Assembly (NCBI GenBank): GCA_036260415.1
Contig: DASZZX010000403.1
Coordinates: forward strand, 1 to 12,058
DNA length: 12,058 nucleotides
Direction: 5' to 3'
Source of the DNA: DASZZX01 sp036260415
GTDB lineage: Bacteria; Actinomycetota; Nitriliruptoria; Nitriliruptorales; JAHWKO01
Both the position numbers and the translations under genes were made by a program. The notes beneath the pieces are model-generated. The model had not been told where the DNA came from and did not search any database. It saw nothing but the letters and a program-made list of their open reading frames with translations. The stretch's first letter is position 1; each line of letters opens with the position of its first letter. Shown one piece after another: positions 6,824 to 12,058 of this stretch.

Positions 6824-8836
6824 GCCACCGCCGTGCTCCTGCTCACGGTCGGAGGGCCGCTGCCGGCGCCAGCCGCAGGTGCGGTGCAGGCCGACGTCGA
6901 TCGCCGCTACGGCGGCGCGGGCACCAGCCGCATCGAGACCGCCGTCGCCCTGTCCCGCGAGGCGTTCGGGGACGGCGCGGTCGACGCGGTCGTGGTCGCC
7001 TACGCCTTCGGCTTCCCGGATGCGCTCGCGGCGGCGCCGGTCGCCTCGGCCGCTGCCGGCCCGGTGCTGCTCAACGAGCGCGACCGACTGAACGGGGGTG
7101 TGGCCGCCGAGATCCGCCGCCTCGGCGCGGACCGGGCGTACCTGATGGGCGGCCCTGCGGTGCAGTCGGAGGGCGTCCGCCGCGATCTCGAGCAGGCCGG
7201 GCTGACGGTTCAGCGCGTGGCCGGTGCCGATCGCATGGCGACCGCTGCGGCCGCCGCCCACACCGCCGTTGGTCTGTGGCGTGCCGCCGGCCACACCGCT
7301 GCGGGGGGGAGGGCGCTGGTGGCCCTCGGCGCCCACCCCGACCCAACCAGGGCATGGCCCGACGCGCTGGCGTCCGGGGCGCTGGCGGGGACGGGGCGCT
7401 TCCCACTGCTCCTGACCCACCAGGACCGCGTGCCCGCCGAGACCAACGACGCGCTGCGCGACCTGGGCACCCAGCACGTCACCGTGGTCGGAGGGACCGC
7501 CGCCATCCCGGACTCGACCCGCGACCAGCTCGCCGCCAGCCGGCGGGACCGCATCGGAGGGGCCACCCGGTTCGAGACGTCCACACGGCTCGCCGACGAG
7601 TCGGTGGCCCATGGCGCTCGCCGTGCCACGGTCCTGGCCGCCACCGGCAACGACTTCCCCGACGGGCTCGCCGCCGCACCGGTCGCGTCCGCCCTCGGTG
7701 GCGTGCTGGTCCTCGTCGCGGGGCGCGACCTCGTCGACTCGTCGCACACCAAGGCCTGGTTGGAAGCCCACCGCGGCGCGGTCGGGCGGGTGCGTGTCGC
7801 CGGCGGCCGGGTGGCGGTCGCCGACGAGGTGCTCGGCCAGATCGGCTTCGCGCTGAGCGACCTGGCGCTCGCACTCCAGCCGGTCGCCAGCGGGTTCGAC
7901 TTCCCGGTGCACGTCGCGGCCGCACCCGGCGAGGGCGGCCTGTACGTGGTCGAGAAGCCGGGACGCATCAAGCGGCTGGACGGGTCGCTGTTCCTCGACA
8001 TCACCGGCCTGGTGTCGGACGGCGCCGAGCAGGGGCTGCTGGGCCTCGCCTTCCACCCCGGCTACGCCGCCAACGGCCGCTACGTCGTCCACTACACCGA
8101 CAACGCGGGTGACACCGTCGTCGCCGAGTACCGCCGCGGGGGCGGTGCGCCACGCACGCTGCTCACCCGCGACCAGCCGGCGTCGAACCACAACGGCGGG
8201 TCGCTGGAGTTCGGCCCCGACGGTCACCTCTACGTGGGGTTGGGCGACGGGGGCGGCAGCGGCGACCGCTTCGGCAACGCGCAGGACGCGGGCGACGGGC
8301 TGGGGGCGATCGTCCGACTGCACCCCGACACCGGCGGGTGGCACGAGTGGATGCACGGCCTGCGCAACCCCTACCGCTTCTCGTTCGACCCCATCGACGG
8401 GCTGATGCACATCGGCGACGTGGGACAGAACCGGTGGGAGGAGGTCGACGTGGTGGCCTGGGACGCGCGTGGCACCAACTTCGGTTGGCCCTGCCGCGAG
8501 GGCGCCCACCCGTTCGACCCCGACCGGCCGGGATGCCCGTCGGGGGGGCTCACCGACCCGGTGTTCGAGTACCCGCTCGGCCAGGAAGGGACCTGCGCGG
8601 TCACCGGCGGCATGGTCTACCGGGGCAGCGCGATCCCCGCCCTGCGCGGCCAGTACCTCTACGGCGACTACTGCGGGCGCTTCATCCGCGGGTTCCACGA
8701 GCGGCACGGCATCGTGACCGACGTGCGCCACTGGATCAGCACGTCGGGCAACGTCACCGGTCTCGGCCGCGACCACGGCGGTGAGGTGTACGTCACGCTG
8801 CAGGACGGCACGGTCCAGCGCATCGTCGCCTCGTAG
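6779..8836 (+). CDS. Secreted cell-wall-binding (CWB2 x3) protein with PQQ-dependent glucose/sorbosone dehydrogenase domain
   Basis: The predicted surface-anchored enzyme oxidises sugars or related alcohols using PQQ; the true substrate is unknown. GTG at 6779 has a strong ribosome site, AGGAGG, seven bases upstream. The signal peptide is residues 1-35 (Arg-rich start, hydrophobic VATAVLLLTV, cleavage near AGA|VQ). Three cell-wall-binding-repeat-2 units follow: about 44-148 (GFPDALAAAPVAS, YLMGGPAVQ), 149-261 (WPDALASGALA, VTVVGGTAAIP) and 262-355 (DFPDGLAAAPVAS, VRVAGGRVAV). The beta-propeller spans about 362-685, with GLLGLAFHPGYAANGRYV, NHNGGSLEFGPDGHLYVGLGDGGG (470-493), MHGLRNPYRFSFDP (525-538) and four cysteines (572, 586, 606, 632). 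His471 and Arg529 sit where soluble glucose dehydrogenases place PQQ-pocket residues. The domain is closest to the Asd/YliI and HHIP-like branch. It is likely co-transcribed with the ligase-like gene. Confidence 0.88.
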   Translation: MGRAAVGRAAVGRAVATAVLLLTVGGPLPAPAAGAVQADVDRRYGGAGTSRIETAVALSREAFGDGAVDAVVVAYAFGFPDALAAAPVASAAAGPVLLNERDRLNGGVAAEIRRLGADRAYLMGGPAVQSEGVRRDLEQAGLTVQRVAGADRMATAAAAAHTAVGLWRAAGHTAAGGRALVALGAHPDPTRAWPDALASGALAGTGRFPLLLTHQDRVPAETNDALRDLGTQHVTVVGGTAAIPDSTRDQLAASRRDRIGGATRFETSTRLADESVAHGARRATVLAATGNDFPDGLAAAPVASALGGVLVLVAGRDLVDSSHTKAWLEAHRGAVGRVRVAGGRVAVADEVLGQIGFALSDLALALQPVASGFDFPVHVAAAPGEGGLYVVEKPGRIKRLDGSLFLDITGLVSDGAEQGLLGLAFHPGYAANGRYVVHYTDNAGDTVVAEYRRGGGAPRTLLTRDQPASNHNGGSLEFGPDGHLYVGLGDGGGSGDRFGNAQDAGDGLGAIVRLHPDTGGWHEWMHGLRNPYRFSFDPIDGLMHIGDVGQNRWEEVDVVAWDARGTNFGWPCREGAHPFDPDRPGCPSGGLTDPVFEYPLGQEGTCAVTGGMVYRGSAIPALRGQYLYGDYCGRFIRGFHERHGIVTDVRHWISTSGNVTGLGRDHGGEVYVTLQDGTVQRIVAS

Positions 8837-8851
8837 CTGTCCTCAACGGCC

Positions 8852-8877
8852 GCCGGCCGGGTGCGTGGGAGGCCGGC
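8852..8877 (+). terminator. Candidate stem-loop terminator after the surface dehydrogenase gene
   Basis: GCCGGCC (8852-8858) and GGCCGGC (8871-8877) form a 7-bp stem with a 12-base loop, beginning 16 bases after the stop codon. There is no T-tract. The position before a new promoter at 8910 supports a transcript end. Confidence 0.4.
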
Positions 8878-8909
8878 TCCGCCGAGGCTGTCCACCAGCG
8901 GGGCGCCCG

Positions 8910-8915
8910 TACCAT
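8910..8915 (+). promoter_or_regulatory. Probable -10 element (TACCAT) of a leaderless promoter for the cysteine desulfurase
   Basis: TACCAT is followed by six bases (CGCCCC) and then GTG at 8922, with no ribosome site. The context gcccgtaccatcgc (8905-8918) is identical to 2123-2136 ahead of the DUF2905 gene. No convincing -35 box is seen. Confidence 0.55.
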
Positions 8916-8921
8916 CGCCCC

Positions 8922-10082
8922 GTGCTCTACCTCGACCATGCCGCCACCACCGTGCCCCGCCCCGAGGCGAGGGACGCTCTGACGCGCTGGCTCGACGGGG
9001 ACGCCGGCATCGGCAACGCGTCGTCGGCGCACGCGGCAGGCCGGCGCGCACGGCTCGCCGTGGAGGAGGCGCGGGAGCGCATCGCGGTCGCGTTGGGGGC
9101 GGCGCCCGCCGACGTGGTGTTCACGTCGGGCGGCACGGAGGCCGACAACCTGGCTCTGAAGGGGTTCGCGTGGGCCGGTGCCGAGACGGGACGCCGCCAC
9201 CTCGTGGTGTCCGCGGTCGAGCACCCCGCGGTCCGCGACACCGCCCGCTGGCTGGCGGCCGTGCAGGGTTTCACGCTGGACGAGGTGCCTCCCGCCCGTG
9301 ACGGGTGCGTCGACCCCCAGCGGGTGCTGGAGGCGGTCCGGCTCGACACCGCGGTGGTCGCGGTGATGGCGGCCAACAACGAGCTCGGCGCGGTCAACGA
9401 CGTGGCCACGCTCGGCGCCGCCCTGCGCGAGCGGGGGGTGCCCTTCCACGTGGACGCGGTGCAGGCGTTCGCCTCGCTCGACGTGGACGTGCGCCGGTGG
9501 CCGGTGGACGGCCTCGCGCTGTCGGCGCACAAGTTCGGCGGCCCCGGCGGGGTGGGCGTGGCGTACCTGCGGAGGGGCGTGCCGGTGGTGCCGCTGCTGC
9601 ACGGCGGCGGGCAGGACCGGGGCGTGCGCTCCGGCACGTTCGCGGCGGCATTGGACGCGGCCTGCGGGGCGGCGGTCACCGCCGCGGCCACCGACCGCGA
9701 ACAGCTGCGCCCGCGGCTCGCCGAACTGTCGGACCTGCTGGTGGAGGGCCTCCTCCCGCTCGGCGGGATCCGCCGCAACGGCCCCACCGACCCCTCGTGG
9801 CGGCTCGCCTCCCACGTCCACCTGTCGATCGAGGGCGTGGACGGCGAGGCGCTGCTGTTCGCACTCGACCAGGCGGGTGTCTGCGCCTCCACCGGGTCGG
9901 CCTGCCACTCGGGGGCGAACAGCGCCAGCCACGTGCTCACCGCCGCGGGCCTGGACGACCTCGCGTCGCTGCGCCTGTCGCTCGGGTGGACCACCACCCG
10001 CGCAGAGGTGACGACCGCGATCGCGGCCGTCGGTCAGGCCATCGCCGAGCTGCGGTCCGTGGGCGGCGGGGGCGTGAGGTGA
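8922..10082 (+). CDS. Cysteine desulfurase (NifS/IscS family), likely sulfur donor to MnmA
   Basis: This PLP enzyme converts cysteine to alanine and carries the released sulfur as a persulfide. The product is 386 residues, typical of the family. The start is GTG at 8922, because the protein opens LYLDHAATT, the family N-terminus. The longer in-frame reading upstream (from 8781) overlaps the previous gene and is not protein-like. Motifs are FTSGGTEADNLA (PLP phosphate), AVEHPAV, AANNELG, FHVDAVQA, SAHKFGGP with the Schiff-base Lys204, and CASTGSACHSG with the catalytic Cys328. The stop overlaps a GTG start (GTGA at 10079-10082) that leads into mnmA. It is therefore a dedicated or shared donor for tRNA thiolation, comparable with the YrvO-MnmA pairing in Bacillus. 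It may also supply Fe-S assembly. No IscU or IscR is in the window. Confidence 0.95.
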   Translation: MLYLDHAATTVPRPEARDALTRWLDGDAGIGNASSAHAAGRRARLAVEEARERIAVALGAAPADVVFTSGGTEADNLALKGFAWAGAETGRRHLVVSAVEHPAVRDTARWLAAVQGFTLDEVPPARDGCVDPQRVLEAVRLDTAVVAVMAANNELGAVNDVATLGAALRERGVPFHVDAVQAFASLDVDVRRWPVDGLALSAHKFGGPGGVGVAYLRRGVPVVPLLHGGGQDRGVRSGTFAAALDAACGAAVTAAATDREQLRPRLAELSDLLVEGLLPLGGIRRNGPTDPSWRLASHVHLSIEGVDGEALLFALDQAGVCASTGSACHSGANSASHVLTAAGLDDLASLRLSLGWTTTRAEVTTAIAAVGQAIAELRSVGGGGVR

Positions 10083-10120
10083 ACGTCGCGGTGGCGCTGA
10101 GCGGCGGTGAGCGGCAGTGA
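10079..10120 (+). CDS. 13-codon mini-ORF: degenerate duplicate of the mnmA start
   Basis: GTG at 10079 overlaps the cysteine desulfurase stop (GTGA). It reads MNVAVALSGGERQ and stops at TGA 10118-10120, which overlaps the real mnmA GTG at 10117 in the same GTGA manner. The peptide matches the MnmA opening MNVLVAMSGG for ten residues with two changes, then leaves the frame. It could act as a coupling peptide that hands ribosomes from the desulfurase to mnmA, or be an inert relic. No peptide function is implied. Confidence 0.45.
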   Translation: MNVAVALSGGERQ

Positions 10121-10145
10121 ACGTCCTGGTGGCGATGAGCGGCGG
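10079..10145 (+). repeat. 38-bp-offset tandem duplication of the mnmA 5' end
   Basis: Bases 10079-10107 and 10117-10145 agree at 26 of 29 positions. The differences are at unit positions 10, 11 and 19. The offset is 38 bases, not a multiple of three, so the first copy is out of frame with mnmA. Similarity fades after SGG. Confidence 0.85.
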
Positions 10146-11202
10146 GGTCGACTCGTCGGTCGCCGCCGCCCTGCTCACCGACCGGGGCCACGACGTGACC
10201 GGCGTGCACCTGAAGCTGGCCGACGTGCCCTTGGACCGCCAGCGACCCGGACAGGGCTGCTGCACCCTCGACGATGCCCAGGACGCCCGCCGCGTGGCGC
10301 AGCTGCTGGACATCCCCTTCTACGTGTGGGACCTCCGCGAGCCGTTCCGGCGCAGCGTGCAGGGGGACTTCTCCGCCGCCTACGCGGCCGGTCGTACCCC
10401 CAACCCGTGCATCGCCTGCAACCGTGAGGTCAAGTACGCGGCGCTGCTGCGGCGAGCGCGCGTCTTGGGCTTCGACGCGTTGGCCACCGGCCACCACGTG
10501 CGTCTGAGCACCGACGGATGTGGCCGCTACCGGCTGCTGCGGGCCGCCGACCGTGCCAAGGACCAGACCTACGTCCTGTACGTGGCCACCCAGCAGCAGC
10601 TGGCGCACTCGCTGTTCCCCACCGGCGAGCTCACCAAGCCGCAGGTCCGCCAGGAGGCCGAGCGGCGCGGACTGCGGGTCGCCTCCAAGCGCGACTCCTA
10701 CGACCTGTGCTTCGTGCCGTCCGGCGACACCGCCGCCTACCTGGCGGAGCGCCTGCCGAGCGCGCCCGGACCGGTCGTCGACCTGGACGGCACCGTGTTG
10801 GGCGAGCACGGCGGTGTCTGGCGGTACACGGTCGGCCAGCGGCGCGGCCTGGCCCTGGGCACCCACCTGCGGCGGTACGTGGTCCACATCGACGCCGCGC
10901 GCAACACGTTGGTGGTCGGCCCGCGCGAGTCACTGGCCAGCCGCTGGGCTGACCTCGGCCAGGTCAACTGGGTGCCCGGTGTGCCCCCGGTCGGGCCCGT
11001 TCGCGCCCAGATCCGCGCCCACGCCCCGTCCGTCCCCGCGACCCTCGTCCGGACGGGTCACGGCTGGAGGGTGGAGTTCGCCGCGCCGCTCGAGGCGGTC
11101 GCCGAGGGCCAGGCCTGCGTCCTGTACCGCCCCGACGACCACGAGTGCCTGGGTGGCGGGGCGGTCGTCGCGGCCGACCGGGCCGCCGCGGGGGTCGGCT
11201 GA
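10117..11202 (+). CDS. mnmA: tRNA-specific 2-thiouridylase MnmA
   Basis: MnmA installs sulfur at C2 of the wobble uridine (position 34) of tRNAs for Lys, Glu and Gln. It adenylates the base and then delivers persulfide sulfur from a cysteine desulfurase. The 361-residue protein has the PP-loop SGGVDSS (8-14). It also has the TPNPCIACNREVK segment with Cys98, ALATGHHVRL, SKRDSYDLCFVPSGD with Cys198 (the Cys98/Cys198 pair corresponds to the catalytic pair in known enzymes), and WRYTVGQRRGLAL. The C-terminal beta-barrel ends around ACVLYRPDDHECLGGGAV. The start is GTG at 10117. A near copy of this start lies 38 bases upstream but runs to a stop after 13 codons, so it cannot begin the full protein. 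Translation is probably coupled to the upstream desulfurase through two GTGA overlaps. Confidence 0.96.
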   Translation: MNVLVAMSGGVDSSVAAALLTDRGHDVTGVHLKLADVPLDRQRPGQGCCTLDDAQDARRVAQLLDIPFYVWDLREPFRRSVQGDFSAAYAAGRTPNPCIACNREVKYAALLRRARVLGFDALATGHHVRLSTDGCGRYRLLRAADRAKDQTYVLYVATQQQLAHSLFPTGELTKPQVRQEAERRGLRVASKRDSYDLCFVPSGDTAAYLAERLPSAPGPVVDLDGTVLGEHGGVWRYTVGQRRGLALGTHLRRYVVHIDAARNTLVVGPRESLASRWADLGQVNWVPGVPPVGPVRAQIRAHAPSVPATLVRTGHGWRVEFAAPLEAVAEGQACVLYRPDDHECLGGGAVVAADRAAAGVG

Positions 11203-11212
11203 CGCGCGACGG

Positions 11213-11270
11213 CCGTGGGCTGGCACACCGACCGGGATCTCGCCCGACCTGGGACCTCCGAGACCCACGG
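11213..11270 (+). other. Wide inverted repeat between mnmA and the H1-like gene
   Basis: CCGTGGG (11213-11219) pairs with CCCACGG (11264-11270) across 44 bases. The interior has smaller possible stems (GGGATCTCGCCC). It begins 10 bases after the mnmA stop and its right arm ends right before the -10-like TACGAT. It could be a terminator-like fold or an operator. The long loop makes either uncertain. Confidence 0.3.
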
Positions 11271-11271
11271 T

Positions 11272-11277
11272 TACGAT
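11272..11277 (+). promoter_or_regulatory. Possible -10 element (TACGAT) for the H1-like gene
   Basis: GGTTACGAT precedes the ATG at 11309 by 31 bases. This would place a start site near 11284 and give a leader of about 25 bases. It resembles GGTTACGCT at 5321-5329. No -35 box is recognised. Confidence 0.4.
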
Positions 11278-11308
11278 GTGCGGCCGACCGACCGCATGTG
11301 AGAGCCCC

Positions 11309-12058
11309 ATGCCCGACGTGAACCTCACCGACCTCGAGACCATCCGGCGCTTCTCGGTGGCCACCCGAGGTGAGACCGCCGACCTCGACGAGGTGGTGGC
11401 CGCGCTGCGCAGCGACCTGGAGGCCCTGACCGGCGTGATCCGTCGCAGGCGCTCCGTGGACGACGTGGTCGGGGCGCCGCCGGGGGTGCAGGGCTCGGCA
11501 GTGGTCCGGCGTGTCACGCCCGGACGTGGGCGCACCGGTGAGAACCGCGTGATGGAGACCCCCATCGGTACGCCCCCCGCGGACGCCGCAGCGACCGATC
11601 GGGGGCAGCCCACGGGAGCCCCGGTGGAGCAGGCCGCGCCGGCGGAGATCGTCCCGGTGGAGCCCACGCCGCCGCAGTCCGCGCCGCCGGAGCCCGCGCC
11701 GCCGGAGCCCGCGCCGGTGGAGCCCGCGCCGGTGATCAGGAGGACCCCGACGGAGCGGACCGGAGCCGAGCGGGCGACGGTGCAGCGGGCGGCCCACGAG
11801 GCCACAAGGGAGACGACCACGGCGAAGCAGGCCACGGCGAAGCAGGCCACGGCGCAGCAGGCCGCGACGAGGAAGACCGCGGCGAGGAAGGCCACGAAGA
11901 GGAAGACCCCGGCGAAGAAGACCGCGAAGAAGGCCACGGAGAAGAAGGCCACGGAGAAGAAGGCCACGGCGAAGAGGGCCAAGGCCAGCGAAGCGGCCGT
12001 CAGCAAGTCGGCCGTCAAGACGCCCGTCCGGAAGACCGCAGTGAAGAAGGCGAGGACC
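11309..12058 (+). CDS. Unrecognised protein with Pro/Glu linker and histone-H1-like Lys/Ala tail, C-terminus cut by window edge
   Basis: The 250 visible codons stay open to the window end. ATG at 11309 follows a weak GAGA ribosome site; the ATG at 11295 is followed at once by TGA. Residues 1-52 look like an amphipathic helical domain (MPDVNLTDLETIRR, DLDEVVAALRSDLEALTGVI) ending in RRRR. Residues 60-105 are low in order. Residues 110-142 are rich in Pro, Glu and Ala, with PAPPEPAP-like repeats. From about 148 the chain is strongly basic, and from 171 it is five-residue repeats of TAKQA, ARKT, AKKT and TEKKA type, like eukaryotic H1 and bacterial H1-like tails (as in the C-terminus of actinobacterial HupB). 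Non-specific DNA or RNA binding is a reasonable inference. I do not recognise the N-terminal domain, so it is not a clear HU. Possible promoter at 11272. Confidence 0.75.
   Translation, partial: MPDVNLTDLETIRRFSVATRGETADLDEVVAALRSDLEALTGVIRRRRSVDDVVGAPPGVQGSAVVRRVTPGRGRTGENRVMETPIGTPPADAAATDRGQPTGAPVEQAAPAEIVPVEPTPPQSAPPEPAPPEPAPVEPAPVIRRTPTERTGAERATVQRAAHEATRETTTAKQATAKQATAQQAATRKTAARKATKRKTPAKKTAKKATEKKATEKKATAKRAKASEAAVSKSAVKTPVRKTAVKKART
11690..11734 (+). repeat. 15-bp coding repeat (EPAPP/V), three copies
   Basis: The unit gagcccgcgccgccg or gagcccgcgccggtg occurs at 11690-11704, 11705-11719 and 11720-11734. It encodes Glu-Pro-Ala-Pro-Pro/Val in the linker of the H1-like protein. Confidence 0.85.
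11819..11980 (+). repeat. 15-bp-period coding repeats in the basic tail, about eleven degenerate copies
   Basis: Units start at 11819, 11834 and 11849 (acggcgaagcaggcc and a variant). Degenerate units follow at 11864, 11879, 11894 and 11909, then a 12-base unit at 11924, two identical acggagaagaaggcc units (11936, 11951) and a last one at 11966. Each encodes a pentapeptide rich in Lys, Arg, Gln, Ala and Thr. Lys codons are almost all AAG. Confidence 0.85.

Noticed and set aside
5323..6846. A 507-codon minus-strand frame opposite the ligase-like gene
   Set aside because: It has no domain-like sequence, and its N-terminal repeats mirror the 15-bp repeat of the next plus-strand gene. The plus-strand gene has family motifs.
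6392..8776. A 794-codon open frame on the minus strand opposite the surface dehydrogenase gene
   Set aside because: It is antisense to a gene with clear motifs and a strong ribosome site. Its residues are Arg/Gly/Val-rich with no recognisable domain, as expected from the complementary frame of GC-rich coding DNA.
8781..8921. Upstream extension of the cysteine desulfurase frame
   Set aside because: It overlaps the end of the dehydrogenase gene, and the family N-terminus LYLDHAATT begins immediately after the GTG at 8922.
10930..12018. Minus-strand frame of 362 codons that starts with a hydrophobic Ala/Phe/Val stretch resembling membrane helices
   Set aside because: The hydrophobic run is simply the complement of the Lys/Ala-rich repeats of the plus-strand gene, and the rest is antisense to mnmA.

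Overview
The window is a GC-rich, densely coded actinobacterial-type chromosome segment. It has GTG and TTG starts, short intergenic gaps and long antisense shadow frames. Triple cell-wall-binding-repeat-2 domains fused to a secreted enzyme, together with actinobacterial family members elsewhere, suggest a deep-branching actinobacterium such as a Nitriliruptoria-like lineage. That placement is inference. I see no transposase, integrase, phage gene, tRNA, rRNA or CRISPR array.

Left part (1-3501). A class A penicillin-binding protein runs on the minus strand and continues past the left edge. It is divergent from a 72-residue DUF2905-type membrane protein. That small gene converges on a minus-strand SAM-dependent methyltransferase, whose N-terminal coding region carries a 39-bp tandem repeat. 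A divergent control region of about 180 bp separates the methyltransferase from the ETF genes.

Middle (3502-8836), all plus strand. etfB and etfA encode the two subunits of electron transfer flavoprotein. They are followed by a 469-residue protein with the fold signatures of phenylacetate-CoA ligases but with its adenylation motifs eroded. Sixteen bases later comes a secreted protein with three cell-wall-binding repeats and a C-terminal PQQ-type sugar dehydrogenase beta-propeller.

Right part (8922-12058), plus strand. A cysteine desulfurase is translationally coupled to mnmA, the tRNA 2-thiouridylase, as a sulfur donor and acceptor pair for tRNA wobble-uridine thiolation. The junction holds a degenerate tandem copy of the mnmA start, which makes a 13-codon mini-ORF. 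The window ends inside a gene for a protein with a proline/glutamate-rich linker and a histone-H1-like lysine/alanine tail.

The order methyltransferase (divergent), etfB, etfA, two or so variable genes, cysteine desulfurase, mnmA resembles, from memory, the Rv3030 to Rv3024c region of Mycobacterium tuberculosis. The neighbourhood is therefore probably an old conserved actinobacterial block with lineage-specific inserts. The most unusual points are the mnmA start duplication, the eroded ligase, the repeat in the methyltransferase N-terminus, a GTG-bearing 15-bp repeat at the start of the surface protein, a shared leaderless promoter layout (TANNNT, six bases, start codon) at three genes, and the H1-like protein.
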